Source: Cycas panzhihuaensis (lineage: Eukaryota; Cycadophyta). From it: a stretch of 64,000 nucleotides of DNA. The position numbers were made by a program, and so were the translations under genes. The notes below the pieces were generated by a model. That model did no database searches. It was given only the letters and a program-made list of their open reading frames with translations, and had not been told where the DNA came from. The first letter of the stretch is position 1, and each line of letters begins with the position of its first letter. The DNA is taken from the NCBI GenBank assembly GCA_023213395.1, contig CM041465.1, positions 24,125,741 through 24,189,740 of the forward strand. Reading direction: 5' to 3'. This document shows, in pieces, positions 23,731 to 32,567 of this stretch.

Positions 23731-24460
23731 GAAGCAACTCCGTCCTATGCCCTTACGCAGTCTCAGGCCGCAAAGGAAGTAGTGGGAGCTTCTTCTTCTT
23801 CTGCTCCTTCTGACCCTCTTCCAGAGAACCTTCCTCCGGAAATACCTCTCTTTCCCAAGGCTATTCCTATATGCCTGTGTCACACGATTTCTAAAGGGCA
23901 CTTACCCAAACAGACGAAGGGTAATCTCTTCTCTATCGTGACTCCAGCTTCATACTATTGCCGCAGAATGTCCTTGATGGACGTTTGAGGAGTCGTCCCA
24001 GCGGGCCCTCCTCCTAGAAGCTTTAGGATCGAGTGATACGCCTGTCCATGCTTTGGGTGTTACCCAAAGTTGTAGACCCGTTATCTCATTTGATCCTAAG
24101 GATCTTCCTCCCACCGGTGAAAGGGAACGTCAGTGGAACTTCCCATTCACTATCACTATTGATACACCTGACTGTACCCTTCGAAGGACTGTTGTTGACA
24201 ACGGTTCTTCTGTCAATGCCATGCCCTTGCGTGTCATGTAAGAGCTTGGCATCTCCATCTTGGAACCTGTTCCATGGCGATGCCAAGGTTATGACGGTAG
24301 CGAGAAGACCCCTTTAGGATCTGTCGCGATTCTGCTCACCCTTGAGGGCAAGACTATTCTTGCTGACATTGTAGTCCTCGATGTTGACGTTGACTACAAC
24401 CTCCTTCTAGGTCGCCCATGGCTCGACCAAATGGGAGCCGTGTACTCGACTCTTTAGGGA
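23731..24460 (+). pseudogene. Aspartic protease of the nested element
   Basis: After a Ser/Pro-rich lead (SSSSAPSDPLPENLPPEIPL) the retropepsin reads PFTITIDTPDCTLRRTVVDN then GSSVNAMPLRVM at about 24140-24238, with the active site written D-N-G-S. It continues LGSVAILLTLEGKTI and VLDVDVDYNLLLGRPWLDQM, the hydrophobic-Gly motif, ending MGAVYSTL at about 24457. A TAA at 24239 interrupts it where the copy at 61625 has CAA. Would process Gag-Pol. Confidence 0.83.
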
Positions 24461-25240
24461 CAACTTAAATTCGTCCATAACGGATGGATGAGAGTGATTC
24501 CCCGTGAACGCCCATTTACCAAACAAACTCATTCTACCAATTCGGCAAACTGAGGTCCTTCTATGCATGCCTCGGCTTGCTCTATTGGCATACCTAACCC
24601 ATCTGAAGAAGATCCCACATCTTCTTCTCCTAGTCTCACGCGGTTCACCCCTATTGGCGTTGGGAGTTATGGGTACCTCACTTCGTTTAGTGATGATGAG
24701 TCACACGACGAGGACAAGGATTGTCTTCATCCTGTCTCTTTCCTCCACACCAGTAGGTCATACCCGTCTCGTTCTAGATCCCCGTCTAGAATCTCTCTCA
24801 AGCAGGAGGCTAGCCACTCCTGCGTGTTATATGTCATCGCTTATGTTGACCCACCTATCATTATTTCTTCTCCTTCATTACCCCCCGTGGGTAATGGCTT
24901 CGAAGAGATGCCTTTCGCTCCTTCCGGGGAGCCTCTTTTTGACTCTCCTTCGGAGTCCTGCGAGGAAGTTGAGTAACCCGATGACCATCATGGTCCCGTT
25001 GCTTCCACTTCCTCTAGTCCTTCCTCTACTCGAAGTAAGGTCATCCATGGGGTGGATTACTTCGAGGATGACAAAGTCATGCTTGAGCACCTAGCAGGTT
25101 TTGCACCTAACTTACCTTCTGGTCACCATAGGCTTGGTCACCAGAAGATCCTTGCGATCGGATCCACACTTGCCGATCCGATCCTGTCTCCTATTCCACC
25201 TCCTCCTGACCTTATCCTCTCCACTTCAAGGAGGGCAATG
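24461..25240 (+). pseudogene. Acidic Ser/Pro-rich linker, protease to RT
   Basis: Reads MHASACSIGIPNPSEEDPTS, YLTSFSDDESHDEDKD, SYPSRSRSPSR and then DYFEDDKVMLEHLAGFAPNL. The same order occurs at 61945-62530, so it is a conserved spacer of the polyprotein. No enzyme domain. A 196-codon frame overlapping at 24504-25094 is the shifted reading of this repeat-rich DNA, not a gene. Confidence 0.6.
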
Positions 25241-26170
25241 CCATGTGCATGGGGGCAACCCAAGACATAGTCTTGGCCCCCGGTAAGGTCATTAAGATCG
25301 AGTTGGAATGTTTTCCTGATGAGATAAGGGAGTACTCCCTTCTGTTCCAGGAGTTTCGAGACGTGTTTGCATGGGATTATGCTAACATGAAGGGAATCGA
25401 CCCCTCCATTGTCACTCATAACCTCACCACCATTCCTGGTGCCCACCATGTGCGCCAGAAGTAGCGTCCCCTTCACCCGAAGCTCTCGACCGCCGTCAAG
25501 ATGAAGGTTGAGAAGCTTTTGGACACTAGGCTTATTACTTCCATTTACTACGCTAAATGGGTCTCCAATATTATCCCTGTTGCCAAAAAGAACAAGGTGA
25601 TTCGTATATGTGTCGATTTCTGTGACATCAACAATGCTTGTCCTAAGGACAACTTCCTATTACCCTTTATCAATCAAATTATTGATCGCACCGCCGGATT
25701 TAAAGTCATGTATCTAATGGACGGCTTCTTTGGCTATAACCAAATTTAGATTTCTCCTGAAGATCGCCATAAGACGGCCTTCACTACACCTTGGGGTACC
25801 TTCGCCTACAAGGTGATACCCTTTGGCCTCAAGAATGCAGGTGCTACTTACCAAAGAGCCATGCATTTTATTTTCCATGACCTCATTGATAACACATTGG
25901 AGGTCTTCATGGATGATATGATGGGTCTCTCCCGTGTCAGGGCTCATCATCCATCCGACTTGCGTGCCATCTTCTCGTGATGCCGCAAGTATCACGTCAG
26001 TTTAAATCTGCTCAAGTGTGTGTTTGCCATTACCTAGGGTAAACTCCTTGGGTTCCTTGTGTCTAAACAAGGAATTCAGATTGACCCTGACAAGGTCAGG
26101 GCAATCCTTAACATGCCGCCGCCTAGAACTCAACGACAAATTAAGTCATTTCTAAGAAGGCTCAGTTTTT
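25241..26170 (+). pseudogene. Reverse transcriptase of the nested element
   Basis: AMCMGATQDIVLAPGKVIKI and FAWDYANMKGIDPSIVTHNL lead in. Catalytic domain: EKLLDTRLITSIYYAKWVSN, RICVDFCDINNACPKDNFLL, MDGFFGYNQI (first Asp), TTPWGTFAYKVIPFGLKNAG, then EVFMDDMMGLS with FMDD at 25906-25917 where most relatives have Y-V/I-DD. Thumb: KQGIQIDPDKVRAILNMPPP. Stops at 25462 (AAGTAG, Gln in the copy at 62850), 25749 and 25978. Copies the element RNA into DNA. Confidence 0.88.
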
Positions 26171-26700
26171 TCAGGCGCTTCTTAGCAGACTTCGCTGTGA
26201 GTGCTAAATCCCTCACGAACCTATTGAAGAAGGGAGCTCCTTTTGCCTGGTCTGATAAGACCCAAAAGGACTTCGAAGGACTTAAGAAAGTCCTTACTTC
26301 CATTCCTACGTTGGCACCTCCTCGATTCGATAGGCCCTTCGTCCTATACACCTCGATGACTGACGAGTCCTTAGGCGCTATGTTAGCCCAGGAGGATGAC
26401 TCAGGAATTGAGAGAGCTATATATTTTATCAGCTGCACCCTCGTGGCTGTTGAGCTTAACTATTCCATTGCCAAGAAGGAGTGTCTCTCCTTGGTCCATG
26501 CGACCAAGAAGTTCAGGCACTACTTGCTTGGCAACACCACCAAGGTGATCGTTCAATCTGATCCCTTACAATACTTACTTACTCGTTCAGATTTGATGGG
26601 TAGGGCCGATCGATGGGCCATCTTTCTTCAAGAATTTGACCTCCATATTGTCAACCAGAAATCAAAGAAGGGAATGGTAGTGGTCGAGCAACTCATAGAC
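26171..26700 (+). pseudogene. RNase H of the nested element
   Basis: Part of the longest clean frame in pol (26059-26859). Reads ADFAVSAKSLTNLLKKGAPF, then FVLYTSMTDESLGAMLAQED, where Asp of SMTDES stands near the usual catalytic position, ERAIYFIS, YSIAKKECLSLVHATKKFRH (catalytic Glu), VIVQSDPLQYLLTRSDLMGR and ADRWAIFLQEFDL. Adjacent to RT and joined in frame, as in all gypsy elements. Confidence 0.85.
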
Positions 26701-26859
26701 GCCCCTATCCCTAACTCCTTTGGTGCCCCTGTCGACGACTCTCTCCCCGATGAGTCTATCCTGACGATTCAGGGAGTCTCTCCCCATCCACTCATCGACA
26801 ATGAGTGGTATGGGGATATAGTCTTGATATCTTACACGCACACTTGCCCGATGCCGTGA

Positions 26860-28066
26860 GTAAGGTTAGATCTCGTATCTAGACTTCTACTAGGCAATAC
26901 CTCCTCATGGACAAGGTATTGTACAAGAGGTCCTTTGATGGGATCCTCCTCTGCCACACGTCACGACTTGTGAAGCCAACCAGTGCCGTGAATGCCACCA
27001 TGGTATTTGTGGAGGTCACTTTAGGGGCGAGTCTATGGCTTAGAGGATCCTTCACATGGGCTATTTCTGGCCATCCCTTTTCAAGGATGCTCATGCTTTT
27101 GCTCTGAGATGTCGACGATGTTAGGAACACGTCAACATCTCCCATGTGCCTTCTGAGGCCCTACATCCTATAGTTTCAGCGTGGCCTTTTGCTCAGTGGG
27201 GACTAGACCTCATCCGGGCTATCTCCCCACCTTCGTCATCGTAGCATAAGTTTATCTTGACTGCCATAGAGTATTTCACCAAATGGGCAGAGGCCATCCC
27301 CTTGATCACTACCCCTAGTAAAACGATAGCCATGTTCATTTACCAGCACATCATTTGCCGTTTTGGGATTTCGGACGTCCTAATCACTGACAATGGAACT
27401 CCTTTCTATAATAAGGAGATGGATGAGCTTTGTGAGAAGTTCAAAATTTCTCACAAGACTTCCTCCCCTTACTACCCTCATGCAAATGGCTAGGTGGAGT
27501 CTTTCAATAAGACTCTTGTCAACATTCTCAAGAAAACTGTTGCTCAGTCCCAAAAGGATTGGCACCTTCAGCTGACCTCCGCATTGTGGGCTTACCACAC
27601 CTCCATCCACTTCGCCATGGGAATGACCCCGTTCTCCCTGGTCTACGGTACCGAGGCAGTACTCCCACTGGAGGTGGAGATTCCTTCCTTGTGAGTCTCC
27701 CTTCGAGGTCTCATCGATGAAGAGTCGATCCATCAGGCTCGTCTTCTAGACCTCGAGGCTTTGGATGAGAGACACTTAGCCGCTTATCAGGCTAACCTAG
27801 CATCCAAAGCTCGCTCACAAAGGACCTACGATAAACACCTTTGTTCTCGTCCTTTGTTTCTTGGGGACCACGTCCTCAAGCTCGAGTATCTTCATGATCG
27901 CTTGACCAAGTTCAAACCCTGATGGGTTGGTCCTTTCATCATTATTAAATCCCTCGGTAATGGTACCTATAGGATAGCCACCCTAGAAGGGCTTGAATTT
28001 GAGAAAGCTATTAATGGGAAATTCCTTAAAGTTTCGCATGATCTTTCGGTGATCCCTTCACTGCTC
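26860..28066 (+). pseudogene. Integrase of the nested element
   Basis: The finger region (26890-27130) is degraded: LLMDKVLYKRSFDGILLCHT then broken HHCC residues. The core has WPFAQWGLDLIRAISPP (first Asp), TAIEYFTKWAEAIPL, DVLITDNGTPFYNKEMDELC (second Asp, about 27390) and YPHANG-stop-VESFNKTLVN (catalytic Glu, 27500). Then MTPFSLVYGTEAVLPLEVEI, SKARSQRTYDKHLCSRPLFL and a C-terminal TKFKP-stop-WVGPFIIIKSLGNGTYRI module. Stops at 27241, 27492, 27692 and 27920. The part from 27971 recurs at 36301. Confidence 0.87.
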
Positions 28067-28084
28067 TAAAATGAGCCTAAACTA

Positions 28085-28141
28085 CCATCTTAGGTTGTCC
28101 CCATTCTCCCCAAGCATGGGTAGAATGGCAATTTAAGATGG
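28085..28141 (+). other. Conserved hairpin downstream of the pol stop
   Basis: CCATCTTA pairs with TAAGATGG, and inside it CCCATTCTCCCC pairs with ATGGGTAGAATGG across an AAGC loop. It recurs unchanged at 36418-36474. At 54523-54578 (reverse orientation) the sequence differs but still folds, with CCCTAAG against CTTAAGG. It may be an RNA element for 3' processing or packaging; its role is inference. Confidence 0.6.
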
Positions 28142-28649
28142 ATCCTTCTTCTTCTTTCTGGTTCCTCCCGCAGAACCCGTGTTCCCGTACCCTCTTGGGA
28201 ACTTTTGTCTTCTTGCTTGGGTATTCCCCAATCAGGATGACACTTTAGAGCACCGTCGCTCCTCTCTCCCGCCTACCGTTTCCTTCACATATTCCGCTAT
28301 GCTCTTCTCTGGGGCGTGTATGTCGCTCTATCCTCTAACCTCACACCTCTCTGTCGTCTCCACTCACGATGTGTGTGTGCGCTCCTGTTAGACATATAGC
28401 CATACATGGAAGGAAACGTATGCATCCTATAATAAAATATTCATAACATAAAATATTCACAGCATAACATTTACAACATACAAAATAAACATACATGTCA
28501 TCCACACATGATATATACACATCATCTCATGCCCAAATGGGGTTCTAATTACCCCGTATATATATACATCCAAAAATTATGTCACATCATACATCTGGGA
28601 AGCTAGTATCCTTGCAAGGGGGGTACAATCATATGATCCTATATATGAC
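28142..28649. other. Intergenic stretch between pol and the antisense ORF end
   Basis: Contains an AT-rich tract with CATAACATAAAATATTCACA-type repeats (28430-28560) and then GC-richer DNA where the antisense ORF ends. No domain on either strand. Confidence 0.4.
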
Positions 28650-30532
28650 CCCACAGGCCCGTCTTTCCGCCGAGTCATATGTACATCTCCTACTCTCTGC
28701 CGCCTCGCTCACGGGTACCATCTCACAGTGTGTGATCCCTTTCACGGAATCACATCCCTCCGAGGCTCCTCCTGGGCCTTCGCGAGCTGCCTGCCTCGCT
28801 CCCCTTATCTCATGGTCGTCTTGGGGTCGTCGCCGCTGTGTGGGTATATGTCCTGCTCCGGCTTGACCTTGACGCCATCTGTGCCACCAGCTGATCATAT
28901 CGGGCCTGGATACGATCCCTCTCTCCTTGGAGTCCCTCCTCCGCCACTCTGAGGTGCTCTATGAGTACTACTATCTGGACTCTACTCTCGGCATCTCCGC
29001 CTGCTCTGCCTTGTGCTTCTAGAGCCTGCACCCGTGTGCGTAGCTCATCCCTCTCGCGCCTCACCTCATCTCGCTTCTGCTGCAGTTGTCCCCGAGATGT
29101 CACGTGCTCTTGGGACTCTGCAATTTATATGTCTCTCGCCTCACCAATGGGGCAACACCTCCATGTGGGCACCTGCCGCTTTAGGCTCATCTCCTACCTG
29201 GATGGGCGGTTGCCCCTCTGCATATACCTGAGGGAATATCTCCCTCACCACAGCCTCTATGAGTCTCCAGATCTCTACTGCACCTACCAATGCAACATGC
29301 CATGTATCAGTATATATCTCACCATATACTATGATCAAACCAAACCAAATATCTATCTGGATACCAAACGACACTGGAAAAGGTTAGGTCTCACCTACTG
29401 TGGCCACTGGCTCCTCTGGTCATGTGGCATCCTCCCCTGATGGCTCTCCGTTAGCTGTGGGTGCCTCATCCTCGGGCACCTCCTCTGCCTGGGCCTCCCT
29501 CCCCACAGGGACCAGCTTAACTCTCGCCCCTCCGGATCCCCTCGTGATCCGTAGCACAGGGCCACAGTCACCGGCCCCGCTCTCGTATGATGCTCCTGAT
29601 AGGCCTGCCTCTCCTCGGCGACAAAGATAGACCCTCTGCGCCTCCTGCCTCAAGGACTTGCCTCTCTTGCGGTCGTGACAGCCACCCTATCTCCTCCATC
29701 ATTTCCATCATCTCCATCATCATCGCCTGCAAGTACTCCTACCCTGTTTGCCTCGTCATCGCTGCCCCACCTCACCGTCCTATAGGGCTGCTTTCGTGAG
29801 TACGGTAGGGTGAGGAGGTCCCGATGATGTCGCCTCCACCGATCATCGGACATGGGCTGGTCCTCATCCCTCTCAGCCGAGTACGCCACTTGTGGACCAT
29901 GGGGACTGCTGCGTGATGGGGTGTGGTCCCACCGGTGCCACTGCCGTGAAATGATCGAAAAACCAACACTGTAGCAGTGTGCTATATGATAATCCACCTC
30001 TGCCGATCATCTTGATAGTGTCTAGTTGGGCGATGAGGTTTGCCGCTATCAGGGTCGCCTAGTCCATCCTCTCACCGGCTTCGCAGCGACGTACTGCATC
30101 GAACCAGCCACCCAGTATCTCCCTATAGTTCTGTTTCTGGGAAATCTAGAACAGAATGCACAGTATAACCAACTTCCTCACCCAAGGAATCCCTGACATT
30201 AGTATGGTCTGGAGGGGAGCTCCCCTCCGCTCCCATCTATCAGCTCCTGTGAAGAACAGTCGCCTCCTGTGTCGCCTTGGTGCTGGCGGCGTCCCGATCT
30301 CACCGGCCTCCACAGCCGGGTACTCGAGATCCGCCATATATCTCTTGGTATAGCAATCCGTCACCTACCTAAGGTAGGTGGCACACATGTCTCCGCCTAT
30401 CCTGATGGGCTACTATGCTGACCAGTCACCTCTGATCTGTTGCAGAGGTGTCTTGAGGGCCTTGTATAGGCCACACCTCTGCAGGATCTCCGTCATCCGT
30501 GACGCCATCTCCATGTAACTCAACATGGCCAT
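28650..30532 (-). pseudogene. Antisense ORF: plant-mobile-domain-like protein with coiled-coil tail (copy A)
   Basis: Opposite strand to gag-pol. Proposed start ATG 30532 (MAMLSYMEMASRMTEILQRC), conserved in all three copies. The N-terminal part follows the plant mobile domain pattern better in the copy at 52018. The middle carries RWERRGAPLQTILMSGIPWV, RKLVILCILF and GGLSYSTLLQCWFFDHF. An acidic Gly/Asp-rich stretch lies near 29720, RLIEAVVREIFPQVYAEGQP near 29250, and a Glu/Arg-rich coiled coil (RDEVRRERDELRTRVQALEA) at about 29080-28900. Several stops and frameshifts. Such antisense ORFs are known in some Tat-lineage elements; the function is unknown. The domain name is moderately supported. 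Confidence 0.55.
29284..29394 (-). other. Candidate intron in the antisense ORF (copy A), 111 nt
   Basis: On the minus strand GTAG|GTGAGACC marks a donor and TTGGTAG|GTGCAG an acceptor. Copy B has the same sites at 37723 and 37613 (111 nt). The third copy has 53172-53285 with a TACTAAC branch-like motif 22 bases before the acceptor. Against it: in copies A and B the interval stays open in one frame, so it may be coding. Confidence 0.4.
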
Positions 30533-30663
30533 ACCTATGTTCTCGTAGTTATCCACTGCGATGACAGTCTGTCCACATAAAAAATAATCAAAGTTAGCTT
30601 CATGTCAATTATCGACTCCTTACCCTCTCGCCACGCTCTCTATCTGAGATTTGAGGCTCTTTG

Positions 30664-30730
30664 GCCCTTATATCTTTTTTCTCCTTTCTTTGTCTTCGTA
30701 TCGCGCTGAACTTAGCGGTACCACTAAGTT
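30664..30730 (-). promoter_or_regulatory. Putative antisense promoter: GGTACC palindrome plus TATA box (copy A)
   Basis: A near-perfect palindrome at 30709-30730 (AACTTAGCGGTACC plus its complement, one mismatch) lies 36 bp upstream, on the minus strand, of TATAAGG at 30667-30673. The proposed antisense start codon is 135 bp further on. Copy B keeps both, with a perfect palindrome. No transcript evidence is available. Confidence 0.5.
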
Positions 30731-31752
30731 TAGGTTGGGTCCCGCGGTGATCAGGTCCTCTGGTAATGGTCGCGATACCACGATTATTACCACGGTACGA
30801 GTGATGATCCCCCAAAGGGGGAGTTTTCTGCCCAAAAACAAAAAAATTCTTCTGGTGGACCCTGTGGGGCCCACCGGGACCAGGGCTCCCTAACGCCCAG
30901 GTCCCCGCCTCTTTCTGGGTCTGATTCGGACTCTGAGAAGCCTTCCGTTGCCCATAAGGGGTGCTAGAATTGCATAAAAACTATCAAAAACCAATGAAAT
31001 TTAAACTTTGAAACAGGTCAGGTTTAGTGACATCCACTCACTGGATCTGGTCTCGCTGTCGCCATCTCGTCCTACCAATCCTACTGGCTCTCTCCGCTCT
31101 GTGATCCAATGGTCTGATCTCTCCCTTCGTGCCTCTGAAGTTGGGTACTGCTTCATTGCGTAAGGGAATGGCTCTGGTTTCCAACGAGAGCTGGTGAAAA
31201 TGAATCCATTTTCCGTTTGATTTCCCTTATATAGGCGGGGGCCCCAATGGGCACTTCTTCCATTTTTGGCTCTGTGACAACTGTTGGGACTATTCTGTTT
31301 CCTTGATTGCCTTTGCCTTCTAGCCATGTCACCCATTGTGCTCTCTTGACACCCTTTTTGTGCTTTCTTGTAGGTGCATTTATGGTGCCTTATTTTTGCA
31401 CTTTTTTCCTCGCCCCTTTTGTCTCGTTTTGCATGCCACTCCCGTGCATGCACAGGTTCTCTTTCGTTTGCCTCGTTTTGTCACCCTGGACTCATTTCCG
31501 TAGTCCTTTCTCGCTCTTGGGGTCCCCAAAGGGAATGCTCCCCTGCCCGAGGGCATGTTTTGCTTTCCGAAGTGCCCCTTTGGTGCCCTAGGAGGCCTTT
31601 TTCCTCCGACCACTGTCTGGCAGTGATTAGACCGCTTGCTCTTGCCCCTGGTAACCTCATTGCTAGGTCCTCCTACCCTTTGTGGCCACTTTTGTTTGCC
31701 TTTTGAGTATTACTTTTATTATTTATTATCTACTAGGACTTCTGTGTCACCC
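30731..31752. other. Region between antisense promoter and second RNase H
   Basis: Holds A-rich TTGCATAAAAACTATCAAAA at about 30970, a CACTGGATC..CTGGT block, and a pyrimidine-rich tract before 31753. Open frames here differ between copies A and B and look like chance. It could carry a leader or splice acceptor for the second RNase H. Confidence 0.4.
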
Positions 31753-32200
31753 ATGTCCATCTACATCTTTACTAATGGCGAAAGTCACGGTAACCCTGGA
31801 CCTTCTGCATTGCATGGATTCTCTCTGACCCTTCCGGATATGATCTCCTCTGCTTTGGGATCTTCCTCCCAGAGGCTACTAACAACGAAGCTGAATATAC
31901 AGCTGTGATCGAAGCCCTTACTAATGCTCTCCATTTTCATCATGGATCCATTGTTTTACTTTGTGACTCTCAAGTTGTGGTGTCTCATCTCACCTAGGTT
32001 TACTAGGTGCGATGCCCTCACTTGAGGACTCTTGCTACTCACGCGATCTCTCCTAGCTCACTTCTCTTCCATTGATATCCAGCATATCCCTCGTGCCCTG
32101 AACGCTAAGGCAGATAGTCTCATTTGCCTCATCCTTGAGCGTCGCCTTCCTCTCCTTGCTGACCGTCCCTGAGGCTTGCCTGGCTGCCCTGTCGCCCAAG
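31753..32200 (+). pseudogene. Second (additional) RNase H, copy A
   Basis: Starts MSIYIFTNGESHGNPGPSA, the first strand of a type-I RNase H separate from that of pol; the usual Asp of FTDG is Asn here. It continues in other frames with NNEAEY-like, HGSIVLLCDSQ-like and SSIDIQHIPRALNAKADSL (about 32070-32120), the last holding the final catalytic Asp. Extra RNase H domains are known from Tat-lineage plant elements. Here it lies after integrase and past the antisense ORF. Frameshifted. Confidence 0.8.
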
Positions 32201-32567
32201 CCCCACGTCGTCTTACACTTTAATTTGTGACCCGTTTACACCTCTGAAATCTAGCCGCTAATGAGGTTAAACTATGGTGAGTACTCACTATGCTCACTCT
32301 TTTTCTTGATTATGCACGTCCTTCTGCATCTTTTATAGTGGGGGTAACCCCCTCGCTTTTCTCATTCTTCTAGTCAGTTCCCAGGTGGCTCATAGGCAGC
32401 CCCTATGTTGTCTCCACTCCCGCTTTCATATCCACGCGTTCCGCCATGACACTTGCCGGCACCCTTGCCTAATGTTATGATATTGATTGATATATCTATA
32501 TACACATGTGGTGTTGCCAAGATTCGCCATCACACGAGCTTCCGAGCCGAGGCTCACGCCAAGGCGA

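Noticed and set aside
24504-25094. 196-codon open frame overlapping the protease-RT linker
   Set aside because: Alternative frame of the Ser/Asp-rich linker; Leu-rich composition is the shifted reading of that repeat-like DNA.
28430-28560. Repeated CATAACATAAAATATTCA motifs as a possible CRISPR-like or satellite array
   Set aside because: Irregular short AT-rich repeats without constant period or spacers; the organism is a plant.
30569-30623. GT..AG interval upstream of the antisense start (GTAAGG...GACAG)
   Set aside because: Only 55 nt, shorter than usual plant introns; the acceptor is not kept in the third copy, though conserved wording does begin right after it.
31380-31613. Overlapping frames on both strands before the second RNase H
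   Set aside because: Different frames are open in copies A and B, with no shared protein wording.
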